DNA from: an uncultured Spirochaetaceae bacterium
Lineage (GTDB): Bacteria > Spirochaetota > Spirochaetia > Sphaerochaetales > Sphaerochaetaceae
Reading direction: 5' to 3'
DNA: 11,054 nt
Assembly: GCA_947630635.1 (NCBI GenBank)
Contig: CANRIJ010000044.1
Coordinates: forward strand, 1-11,054
Shown here: in pieces, positions 5,853 to 11,054 of the stretch
Position numbering within the stretch: the stretch's first letter is position 1
Layout of the letters: every line of letters begins with the position of its first letter
Translations under genes and position numbers: made by a program
The notes under the pieces: model-generated
What the model saw: only the letters and a program-made list of their open reading frames with translations
Database searches by the model: none
What the model was told of the DNA's origin: nothing

Positions 5853-7094
5853 TTATTTTAAAATATATTCAAGTGCCGTATCTTTGCCCTCAAGAAGATC
5901 CTCGAACCTCTCCTCGATGTAGATATCGGGCTCTATAGGACCGGTTATTCCCTTATTGTTGAAGTAAAAATGCGAGAATGAGACCTCGATTTTGCTATTG
6001 GGAAGAGAGAAGGTGGAGACGCCACCATAGTGGCTTGAGCTTCCGCCGGTTGGCATGCCAACGAATATATTGTCCTCCATGTGATTCTCAATTCTATTTG
6101 CGTTAATTACCGCGGCTGAGAATGTAAGAGGACCTATGAGAGTATAGAGATTGAAGTCCTTCTCATCTTTAATCTCCTCCAGCCCATCAATAAGGGAAAT
6201 CAGGCGCGGTATAAGGCCTCCCTGGTTGTACCTCAGATCAATAATCACACTCTTATAATTGCCATCTCTGACCCTATTGAGAAAACTATAGACCTCAGGT
6301 CTCAGCCATCTGCCCTTTTCAACAGTCGCGCTATTATACTGAAACATTATCGCATCATCGCCTAATTCGATAGTTCTGTAATAGCTCTTATTAGGATAGG
6401 TCTCTGGAAAGGAGGAGGTGTCTAGGTATATGCCATTTTTTATGAAATCCTCGTATTTGTCATAATCAAGAAAATAGACTCTATCTTCCCGCCTCTCTCC
6501 ACTCGGGCTCTCGCTCTCAATGAGAATTCCATCATCAAGGGAGGATATCAGACCTATTCTCTTATAGAAATCGCCAACTGTTATCAGTCTGAAGAGGCTC
6601 CCAACTCTATTTACCGGATTATCGTAGCTTAGGTAAATATCGCCCATATCCATAAGGTTATCTCTATTTTTACCCTCCCAGCCCACAATCTTTCTGCCAA
6701 TGAGGCTCTCATACTCCTCTGTCGCTCCGGTTATAACAAAGTCATTTCCTACTCTGCTTACATTCAGGGGAAGCCACTTAAGAGCTCTTCTGATATCGCT
6801 ATTCACACCTGATTGCGTATGGCTGTCTTTTGAGAGGGCTGCAATTCTCTGAAGTGAGAAGAAGAATTCAATAGGATCGAGAGTGCTATTTCTCTCGATA
6901 AGAGATGAGGCAATGATCTCTGCATTCTCTCTATCCTCATCATGGAGAAAGTCCTTATGCCTATTCATCAGGGCATTGAACATATAGAGAATATCCTCCT
7001 GATTCTCATTGAGAGCGCTCTTATCAATCTTTAGCGAATAGCAAGATGAGAAGAGAAGCGAAAAAAGAAGAACTAGCACGATTGCCTTTCTCAT
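5853..7094 (-). CDS. S41-family (C-terminal processing type) peptidase-like lipoprotein
   Basis: A 413-residue exported protein. Its signal peptide ends in LLFSSC, making Cys18 the likely lipidated residue (relaxed lipobox, Phe at -3). An N-terminal helical region contains the DSHTQ segment (90-94) seen in S41-like proteins. The catalytic half has SVIIDLRYNQGG (282-293), LIGPLTFSAA with the expected nucleophile Ser326, and GMPTGG (346-351). A clear PDZ domain is not apparent, as in the tricorn-like or lipoprotein subgroup of S41. It probably cleaves peptides or proteins outside the cytoplasmic membrane; the substrate is unknown. It has no ribosome site at the ATG but a TAGAAT 6 nt before it. 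It reads toward the feo operon, but a separate promoter lies just after its stop, so joint regulation is doubtful. Confidence 0.82.
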   Translation of the reverse strand: MRKAIVLVLLFSLLFSSCYSLKIDKSALNENQEDILYMFNALMNRHKDFLHDEDRENAEIIASSLIERNSTLDPIEFFFSLQRIAALSKDSHTQSGVNSDIRRALKWLPLNVSRVGNDFVITGATEEYESLIGRKIVGWEGKNRDNLMDMGDIYLSYDNPVNRVGSLFRLITVGDFYKRIGLISSLDDGILIESESPSGERREDRVYFLDYDKYEDFIKNGIYLDTSSFPETYPNKSYYRTIELGDDAIMFQYNSATVEKGRWLRPEVYSFLNRVRDGNYKSVIIDLRYNQGGLIPRLISLIDGLEEIKDEKDFNLYTLIGPLTFSAAVINANRIENHMEDNIFVGMPTGGSSSHYGGVSTFSLPNSKIEVSFSHFYFNNKGITGPIEPDIYIEERFEDLLEGKDTALEYILK

Positions 7095-7100
7095 ATAGTG

Positions 7101-7106
7101 ATTCTA
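7101..7106 (-). promoter_or_regulatory. TAGAAT -10 element for a leaderless start at 7094
   Basis: On the minus strand TAGAAT ends 6 nt before the ATG of the S41 lipoprotein gene, which lacks a ribosome site. The -35 position (TCGTCT) is poor. Confidence 0.4.
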
Positions 7107-7115
7107 AAGACTTAT

Positions 7116-7144
7116 TTGCATTCAGACGATTATGAAAATAAAAT
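7116..7144 (+). promoter_or_regulatory. Candidate promoter for the flavin reductase gene
   Basis: TTGCAT (7116-7121) and TAAAAT (7139-7144) are 17 bp apart. Transcription from near 7151 would give a short leader with the AAGGAG ribosome site. It lies in the 70-bp divergent gap with the S41 gene, so the two promoters are nearly back to back. Confidence 0.4.
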
Positions 7145-7164
7145 CTTCTTGAAGGAGACACAAT

Positions 7165-7740
7165 ATGAAGAGAGACCTTGGTGTTATTGAGGGCATATTC
7201 CCAATGCCGGTTTTGATGATCGCAACTTACGACAAAGATGGAAAAGTCGATGTAATGAATGCAGCCTGGGGACAGATTTCTGATATGGGGCAGCTCATGC
7301 TCTTCCTATCGGAGGACCATAAGACAACCGAGAACATAAAGCTAAATAAGGCCTTTACCGTCGCACTTGCAGATGAGAGCCACATGATGGAAGCGGATTT
7401 TTTCGGCATTGCAACAGGAAACAAGATGAATGACAAATTCGAAAGAACTGGACTGCATGCAAGAAAGAGCAAATTCGTAAATGCTCCGATTATCGAGGAG
7501 TTCCCATTTGTTATGGAGTGCGAGCTTGAGGACACAATAAAGAAAGACTCGCTCTTTGCAGTCATTGGAAAGATAAAGAACGCAGCCTGCGAGGAGAGCG
7601 CACTAGATGATAAGGGCAAAGTAATTCCAGAGAGGCTCAACGCAATCATCTTTGACCAATTTAGGCATGGCTACTACAAAGTAGGAGAAAAAATCGGCAA
7701 AGCCTGGAATGCGGGCGTGCCTTTGATGGAAGACAAGTAA
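7165..7740 (+). CDS. Flavin reductase-like protein (FMN-binding split barrel, flavoredoxin type)
   Basis: A 191-residue cytoplasmic protein of the flavin reductase/flavoredoxin family. Typical features are FPMPVLMIATYDKDGKVDVMNAAWG at the N-terminus (seen as FPMPVLMIATYDKDG then NAAWG), HKTTENIKLNKAFTVAL around residues 52-68, ADFFGIATGNKMNDKF (77-92), and a closing HGYYKVGEKIGKAW. The family binds FMN in a split barrel and passes electrons between NAD(P)H or ferredoxin-type donors and flavin or metal acceptors. Which acceptor is used here cannot be told. The ATG has an AAGGAG site 7 nt upstream. It lies 22 nt before a DtxR-type metalloregulator gene and near feo, so a role in iron or redox balance is possible but inferred. 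Confidence 0.85.
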   Translation: MKRDLGVIEGIFPMPVLMIATYDKDGKVDVMNAAWGQISDMGQLMLFLSEDHKTTENIKLNKAFTVALADESHMMEADFFGIATGNKMNDKFERTGLHARKSKFVNAPIIEEFPFVMECELEDTIKKDSLFAVIGKIKNAACEESALDDKGKVIPERLNAIIFDQFRHGYYKVGEKIGKAWNAGVPLMEDK

Positions 7741-7750
7741 GTCGATAATC

Positions 7751-7756
7751 TATAAT
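7751..7756 (+). promoter_or_regulatory. TATAAT -10 element for a leaderless GTG start at 7763
   Basis: A perfect TATAAT lies in the 22-nt gap between the flavin reductase stop and the regulator start and ends 6 nt before the GTG. A possible -35, AAGACA at 7730-7735, is spaced only 15 bp away. The regulator may therefore be made independently of the upstream gene. Confidence 0.5.
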
Positions 7757-7762
7757 AGCAAA

Positions 7763-8128
7763 GTGAACATACACGAATCTGCAGAAGACTACTTAGAGAG
7801 CATACTCATCCTCGAGGAGGAAAACGGATCTGTAAGGTCTGTGGATATTGCGAACCACATGAACTTCTCTAAGCCAAGCATATCAGTTGCCATGAAGCAC
7901 CTTAGAGAGAGCGGCTACATAGCAATGGATGAAAATGGCCACATACACCTTCTAAAACCCGGACGAGAGATTGCAGAGAGGATCTACGAGAGACACAAGA
8001 CAATATCCAATTGGCTTGTGTCTATCGGGGTTGATAGAAAGACCGCTCTTGAGGATGCCTGCAAAATAGAGCATGTGATATCCAAAGAGTCATTTGAGGC
8101 CCTAAAGAGGCATATTGGCGAAAATTAA
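7763..8128 (+). CDS. DtxR/MntR-family metal-dependent transcriptional regulator
   Basis: A 121-residue repressor-type protein with a GTG start. Residues 1-65 are the winged helix-turn-helix (VDIANHMNFSKPSISVAMKHL is the recognition region, in the parts VDIANHMNF and SKPSISVAMKHL). Residues 66-121 are the dimerisation and metal domain. There is no SH3-like third domain, as in MntR. Aligned with MntR, the metal ligands would be Asp9, Glu12, His78, Cys100, Glu103 and His104. The D-x-x-E pair near the start is MntR-like, while CKIEH is DtxR-like, where Cys102 replaces the MntR glutamate. It probably represses iron or manganese uptake genes when metal is bound, and the feo operators at 5299-5314 and 5797-5837 are the obvious local targets. 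No ribosome site precedes the GTG and no other in-frame start keeps the first helix. Confidence 0.9.
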   Translation: MNIHESAEDYLESILILEEENGSVRSVDIANHMNFSKPSISVAMKHLRESGYIAMDENGHIHLLKPGREIAERIYERHKTISNWLVSIGVDRKTALEDACKIEHVISKESFEALKRHIGEN

Positions 8129-8142
8129 GCTTAGCTCCATTA

Positions 8143-8171
8143 TTGCGTTGCTTTTTCTTATCGTCTATTAT
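8143..8171 (+). promoter_or_regulatory. Candidate promoter of tRNA-Ser
   Basis: TTGCGT (8143-8148) and TATTAT (8166-8171) are 17 bp apart. Transcription from near 8178 would leave a 14-nt leader before the mature tRNA. Confidence 0.4.
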
Positions 8172-8191
8172 CTTAGTGTTTCAAAACATCT

Positions 8192-8277
8192 GGAGAGATG
8201 TCCGAGTGGTCGAAGGTGCACGATTGGAAGTCGTGTTCGGTCAAAAGCCGACGGGAGTTCGAATCTCCCTCTCTCCG
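8192..8277 (+). tRNA. tRNA-Ser (anticodon GGA)
   Basis: An 86-nt class II tRNA. The acceptor stem GGAGAGA pairs fully with TCTCTCC and is followed by discriminator base G. The anticodon stem CACGA/TCGTG encloses the loop TTGGAAG, with anticodon GGA at 8226-8228, reading UCC and UCU. The long variable arm (TTCGGTCAAAAGCCGA) marks it as serine. The T arm is GGGAG-TTCGAAT-CTCCC. The CCA end is not encoded. An intrinsic terminator follows directly. No integrase or duplicated 3' end is visible, so it does not appear to be an occupied attachment site within this window. Confidence 0.97.
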
Positions 8278-8280
8278 CTC

Positions 8281-8302
8281 AATGCCTCTAGGGGCATTTT
8301 TT
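8281..8302 (+). terminator. Intrinsic terminator after tRNA-Ser
   Basis: AATGCC and GGCATT form a 6-bp stem with a 6-nt loop, followed by a T run. It starts 4 nt after the tRNA and should end its transcript. Confidence 0.75.
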
Positions 8303-8344
8303 ATTGCGCTCTATAAAAGATACTTCAATGAATTTGATTCTAGA

Positions 8345-8350
8345 TATAGT
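8345..8350 (+). promoter_or_regulatory. TATAGT -10 element near the start at 8359
   Basis: TATAGT ends 8 nt before the ATG of the acetyltransferase gene, predicting a leader of 0-2 nt. No ribosome site is present. No good -35 at 16-18 bp. Confidence 0.35.
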
Positions 8351-8358
8351 CTCTAAGC

Positions 8359-9006
8359 ATGAAGACTATAGATATCGCCTCGTGGTCCAGAAAGAGCCAG
8401 TGGGACTGGTTCTCGACATTTGCCGACTCCACTTTCCAAATGGATGTGAGAATGGATGTGACAAATACCCTTGAGTATGCAAAGAAGAATAATCTCTCTA
8501 GCTTCGCACTGGTTCTATATCTGATATGCACAACTCTAAACAGACTCCCTGCATTCAGACTTAGAATACTAGAGGGCAAAGTCGTAGAGATTGATAGCGC
8601 CAAAGCGGGCTATACAATCAAGAGCGGAGATAGAGGATTCTCAACTGCATCTGCAAGAGTCGACTCGGGATTTCAAGAATACCTAAGGGAAATTGAGGAG
8701 AACAAGGGGCTCTACTCAAGAGAGCAAATAGATAGAAAATACAATGAGGGAAGCTCGGTAGGTGAATTCTTCTGCACCTGCGTGCCATGGGTAGACTTTC
8801 TATCTGTAAAGCATCCAATTCCCGATAAGGACAAGGAGAGCCAGAGCGTACCGAGAGTGTGCTGGGGCAAATATAATGAAAATAATGGCAGATACTATAT
8901 GACACTGAATATCGCAGCAAGCCATGCGCTTCTAGATGGAAGGGATATGGCAGAGGCATTTATAGAGATCCAAAAGTCCTTTGATGCTCCTGAAAACCAC
9001 CTATAA
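8359..9006 (+). CDS. CatA-like (chloramphenicol acetyltransferase family) O-acetyltransferase
   Basis: A 215-residue protein of the trimeric CAT family, near the usual length of 210-220. The N-terminus IDIASWSRKSQWDWF fits the family start. The middle has the CVPWVDFLSV segment (141-150) and PRVCWGKY (165-172). The catalytic motif is HALLDG with His189 and Asp193, equal to His195 and Asp199 of CatIII. Two differences from true chloramphenicol acetyltransferases are visible: the serine that stabilises the transition state is Thr140 here, and the usual DGFH reads DGRD. The preceding HH pair is SH. Many gut bacteria carry such chromosomal CAT-like proteins with unknown acceptors, so resistance should not be assumed. 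Acetyl-CoA is the expected donor. The gene appears to be transcribed alone. Confidence 0.85.
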   Translation: MKTIDIASWSRKSQWDWFSTFADSTFQMDVRMDVTNTLEYAKKNNLSSFALVLYLICTTLNRLPAFRLRILEGKVVEIDSAKAGYTIKSGDRGFSTASARVDSGFQEYLREIEENKGLYSREQIDRKYNEGSSVGEFFCTCVPWVDFLSVKHPIPDKDKESQSVPRVCWGKYNENNGRYYMTLNIAASHALLDGRDMAEAFIEIQKSFDAPENHL

Positions 9007-9112
9007 GGCAAAAGCAAAATTTTCAGAAAGAAGCTGTAACTCTAACTCTTAAAATCATTCAAGCAAAAACAGGAGTCTTTCTCTCAATTCAATAAGAGGA
9101 GGGATTTAAACT

Positions 9113-9118
9113 TATACT
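9113..9118 (+). promoter_or_regulatory. TATACT -10 element for a leaderless start at 9125
   Basis: TATACT ends 6 nt before the ATG of the patatin-like gene. A good AGGAGGG lies at 9097-9103, but 21 nt from the ATG, which is too far to serve as its ribosome site. No in-frame start exists nearer to it because a TAA at 9107-9109 closes the frame. Confidence 0.5.
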
Positions 9119-9124
9119 AAGAGT

Positions 9125-10021
9125 ATGGGAAACAACGATGATATTGGGCTGGTATTTGCAGGCGGCGGCGGCAAGGGAGCCTACCAAATAGGAGCATGGA
9201 AATACCTAGCAGAAAAGAAAATCGACAAACGTGTCTCAGCACTCTCTGGAACCTCTGTCGGGGCTCTCAACGCTGCCCTATTCTCAGGCTCAACGCTTGA
9301 GAAGGCAGAGGATATATGGCTTAGCATAAACAGGAGCCAAATCCTGACAAACAAGATATCAGTCAAAGAAATAGTCTCGTTCTTGACAAAGGCCAGCCTG
9401 GTATTTGAGAAAGTAAACGATGAATTTGACAAATACCTTGCAATAGCAATAGCACTCTCAAAGACAATCCTCAATAGCGGAGTCTTCTCAAGAGAGGGAC
9501 TAATTGAACTCATTGATAATGGCGTTGATTTTGATCGCCTTAAATCATCGCCCCTTCCGACTCTTGCCACTGCAACCTCCTTTCCAAAGGCAAGCGCTGT
9601 CACATTCGATCTAAGAGACTACTCAAAAGACGATATAAAGACGATTCTTTTGGCATCCTCTGCAATTCCGCTCATATTCAATCCCGTGGAATTTCAAAGC
9701 CTGAAGCTCTATGATGGAGGGCTGCCAATAATCGGAGAGAATGTTCCCGTCAGCCCGCTATACAACATAGGAATCCGCACTTTCATAGTCGTGCATCTCA
9801 AAAAGGGAGAGATGGTGAAAAGAAGTAAATATCCTGGCGCTGTCTTCTATGAGATAATCCCCTCTGTAGATCTCGGAAACCTCGTCAGCGGTACTCTTGA
9901 TTTCTCTCCCACAGGATCAAAATGGAGAATGGAACAGGGCTATAACGACGCCAAGGCCCTATTTGAGAGATGTGCTCCCGAAATGGCAAAGAACATACCC
10001 CCTAGGCTAAAAGACAAATAG
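9125..10021 (+). CDS. Patatin-like phospholipase
   Basis: A 298-residue protein of the patatin family (RssA-like), without signal peptide. It has the oxyanion-hole loop GGGGKG (13-18), the nucleophile elbow GTSVG with Ser44, and the catalytic aspartate Asp197 in DGG (197-199), forming the Ser-Asp dyad. The segment LASSAIPLIFNPV (176-188) is also typical. Such enzymes hydrolyse fatty acyl ester bonds of phospholipids or other lipids; the natural substrate is unknown. The C-terminal 100 residues are less conserved and contain a likely partner helix region (WRMEQGYNDAKALFE). The all-alpha insertion at about 60-135 may form the lid. The ATG has no usable ribosome site. Neighbours are unrelated, so context gives no further hint. 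Confidence 0.92.
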   Translation: MGNNDDIGLVFAGGGGKGAYQIGAWKYLAEKKIDKRVSALSGTSVGALNAALFSGSTLEKAEDIWLSINRSQILTNKISVKEIVSFLTKASLVFEKVNDEFDKYLAIAIALSKTILNSGVFSREGLIELIDNGVDFDRLKSSPLPTLATATSFPKASAVTFDLRDYSKDDIKTILLASSAIPLIFNPVEFQSLKLYDGGLPIIGENVPVSPLYNIGIRTFIVVHLKKGEMVKRSKYPGAVFYEIIPSVDLGNLVSGTLDFSPTGSKWRMEQGYNDAKALFERCAPEMAKNIPPRLKDK

Positions 10022-10051
10022 ATATGTCTTACTTTTAATTCCTATACGTGG

Positions 10052-10057
10052 TATCAT
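10052..10057 (+). promoter_or_regulatory. Candidate -10 (TATCAT) of the SRP RNA gene
   Basis: TATCAT ends 7 nt before the predicted 5' end of the RNA at 10065. The -35 region is weak. Confidence 0.4.
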
Positions 10058-10064
10058 GCATATT

Positions 10065-10161
10065 GCAGCAGATACCAGGCATTGTGTGCCTCAAAACCCC
10101 GCCAGGACAGGAATGTAGCAACGGTATGAGGATGTCATAAGTGACCAGGACCATTTGCTGC
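10065..10161 (+). ncRNA. ffs: 4.5S signal recognition particle RNA (small bacterial type)
   Basis: A 97-nt RNA gene. The conserved domain IV reads CCCCGCCAGGACAGGAATGT, then AGCAACGGT, containing the GGAA tetraloop, the symmetric internal loop CAGG/AGCA and the outer helix bases. The ends pair: GCAGCA at 10065-10070 with TGCTGC at 10156-10161, and the next bases (GATACCAGG with ACCAGGACCATTT) continue the long hairpin with small bulges. There is no Alu domain, so this is the short form that binds Ffh to target membrane proteins to the translocon. The three pairs under the tetraloop are ACA/TGT in place of the common TCC/GGA, a paired change that keeps the stem. A T-rich tract follows. It lies upstream of dnaX, a common arrangement, though here a small membrane protein gene is between them. 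Confidence 0.9.
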
Positions 10162-10173
10162 TTTTATTTTTTT
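10151..10173 (+). terminator. Terminator of the SRP RNA
   Basis: The closing stem of the RNA itself is followed by TTTTATTTTTTT (10162-10173), so the RNA's long hairpin and U tract should act as intrinsic terminator. Confidence 0.6.
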
Positions 10174-10257
10174 GCTCCCATCACACTGAAAATACACATC
10201 TGAAAATATGAAGTTATATTTAGTGTAAGTAGCCCTATGGCATAAAGAGGGAGAAAG

Positions 10258-10506
10258 ATGGACGAGAAGAATAAGAAAGAGGAAGAGAAAGAGCTAAAAG
10301 AAGAGAGAAAAGCGGCAATTAAAGACGATAAGAAAAAGAGCAAATACGGAAAACTAAGCGGCTCTCAGATCGGAGGAATCTGCGTTGGCGGTGTGGGCCT
10401 TGTAGTATTTGCACTTGGAATCTGCCTTCACTGGCCTATGGTATCCATCGTCGCAGGGGCAATAGCAATGGGTCTTGGCATAATAATGCTCTTTATCAGA
10501 AAGTAG
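10258..10506 (+). CDS. Small membrane protein with a charged N-terminus
   Basis: An 82-residue protein of unknown function. Residues 1-30 are almost entirely Lys, Glu and Asp (MDEKNKKEEEKELKEERKAA), likely a cytoplasmic helix or coiled coil. Two hydrophobic segments follow, at about 39-57 and 61-79, separated by a short LHWP turn, then RK at the end. This predicts a helical hairpin with both ends inside. The ATG has a GAGGGAG ribosome site about 5 nt upstream. A weak TATATT at 10215-10220 could be its -10. It sits between the SRP RNA and dnaX; the position may be only chance. I do not recognise a family. Confidence 0.7.
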   Translation: MDEKNKKEEEKELKEERKAAIKDDKKKSKYGKLSGSQIGGICVGGVGLVVFALGICLHWPMVSIVAGAIAMGLGIIMLFIRK

Positions 10507-10536
10507 ATTGCACTCTTAATAATCACATTAAAATGG

Positions 10537-10542
10537 TATACT
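10537..10542 (+). promoter_or_regulatory. TATACT -10 element near the dnaX start
   Basis: TATACT ends 8 nt before the dnaX ATG, predicting a leader of 0-2 nt. There is no ribosome site (only AGAG). No good -35 at normal distance. Confidence 0.4.
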
Positions 10543-10550
10543 CATAGAGT

Positions 10551-11054
10551 ATGCCCTACGAAGTCACTGCAACCAAGAAAAGACCACAGGAATTTGAATC
10601 GCTTGTTGGACAGGAGTTTGTAGTATCAACGCTTGAAAATGCCATCAAGGATGGCAAGATTGCCCATGCCTACCTATTCTCAGGACCAAGAGGCGTTGGC
10701 AAGACAAGCTCAGCAAGACTCCTTGCAAAGGCCCTTAACTGCCAAGAGGGACCGACAGCTCATCCATGCGGCGTTTGCGATTCATGCAGGGAAATATCAA
10801 ATGGAAGCAGCGTTGACGTAATAGAGATAGACGGTGCCTCAAATACATCTGTAAATGATGTCCGGACAATAAAGGAAGAGATTCTCTTCCCACCGCAGTT
10901 CTCACGAAAGAAGATATACATAATCGATGAGGTGCACATGCTCTCGACAAGCGCATTCAATGCCCTCTTGAAAACCATTGAAGAGCCTCCAGAGTATACA
11001 GTCTTCATATTCGCAACTACAGAGCTTCAAAAGGTTCCGGCAACCATCAGGAGC
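10551..11054 (+). CDS. dnaX: DNA polymerase III subunit gamma/tau, N-terminal part (runs off the window)
   Basis: The first 168 codons of the clamp-loader ATPase that loads the sliding clamp and links the replicase. The start MPYEVTATKKRPQEFESLVG matches the family. Walker A is GPRGVGKT (45-52). The zinc module has Cys64, Cys73, Cys76 and Cys79 (CGVCDSC). Walker B is DEVH (126-129) in IIDEVHMLS, followed by NALLKTIEEPPEYTVFIFATTE, read here as NALLKTIEEPP and FIFATTE, the region before sensor 1. The segment IEIDGASNTSVNDVR agrees well with spirochaetal DnaX as I recall it. The frame is open to the last base, so the rest of the AAA+ module and the tau C-terminus lie outside. The tau/gamma frameshift region cannot be examined. 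Confidence 0.97.
   Translation, partial: MPYEVTATKKRPQEFESLVGQEFVVSTLENAIKDGKIAHAYLFSGPRGVGKTSSARLLAKALNCQEGPTAHPCGVCDSCREISNGSSVDVIEIDGASNTSVNDVRTIKEEILFPPQFSRKKIYIIDEVHMLSTSAFNALLKTIEEPPEYTVFIFATTELQKVPATIRS

Noticed and set aside
7227..7649. 140-residue minus-strand frame opposite the flavin reductase
   Set aside because: Ser-rich shadow of a conserved gene on the other strand.
8192..8277. tRNA-Ser as an integration site for a mobile element
   Set aside because: No integrase, no repeat of the tRNA 3' end and no change in gene character is visible on either side.
8115..8290. A TTG-started frame reading a hydrophobic MAKIKLSSIIALLFLIVYYL-like peptide running into tRNA-Ser
   Set aside because: It overlaps the regulator stop and continues through the whole tRNA, has no ribosome site, and the hydrophobic part comes from the AT-rich tRNA promoter region.
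9181..9603. 140-residue minus-strand frame opposite the patatin-like gene
   Set aside because: Shadow frame; the plus strand has the complete patatin catalytic motifs.

Overview
The window looks like chromosome from a host-associated, probably anaerobic bacterium, most likely a spirochaete of the Treponema/Sphaerochaeta type. Four things point that way. The dnaX N-terminus resembles spirochaetal DnaX. The SRP RNA is the short 4.5S form (about 97 nt) and not the long Alu-containing form of Bacilli and Clostridia. Two lipoprotein signal peptides have relaxed lipoboxes (TIGC and FSSC). Arginine codons are mostly AGA/AGG in a moderately AT-rich sequence. The assignment is an inference from sequence character and was not tested by a search.

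Layout. 1-150 is the end of an unidentified gene. 290-709 (minus) is a secreted beta-rich protein that has lost its start. 951-2859 (plus) holds a stand-alone HPt phosphotransfer protein, a cyclophilin-like lipoprotein, a nucleotidyltransferase-fold protein and a 72-residue protein with two Asp-box-like motifs. 2954-5784 (minus) is a ferrous iron uptake operon, feoA-feoA-feoB plus a 57-residue Cys-rich membrane protein, ending in a hairpin terminator at 2860-2886. Upstream of it on the same strand is an S41-peptidase-like lipoprotein (5853-7094). Divergent from that, on plus, are a flavin reductase-like protein and a DtxR/MntR-family metalloregulator (7165-8128). Then come tRNA-Ser(GGA), a CatA-like acetyltransferase, a patatin-like phospholipase, the 4.5S SRP RNA, a small two-helix membrane protein and the first 168 codons of dnaX.

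The genes at 2954-8128 can be read as an iron module. Three copies of an inverted repeat, GTTAG-N6-CTAAC, sit in the feo control regions: two at a recognisable promoter before the first feoA and one next to a TATAGT in the feoA-feoB gap. The natural candidate to bind them is the DtxR-family protein encoded 2 kb away. The neighbouring flavin reductase could supply reduced iron, but that is speculation.

The most unusual feature is how genes start. Seven of them (1328, 1827, 7094 minus, 7763, 8359, 9125, 10551) have no Shine-Dalgarno sequence at the right place but carry a -10-like hexamer whose last base is 6 or 8 nt before the start codon. This predicts leaderless or nearly leaderless mRNAs. 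The genes with good Shine-Dalgarno sequences do not show this arrangement. Gaps without genes are 151-289, 710-950, 2860-2953, 9007-9124 and 10174-10257. Apart from the sites listed, I see nothing convincing in them. No CRISPR array, insertion sequence or integrase is visible.
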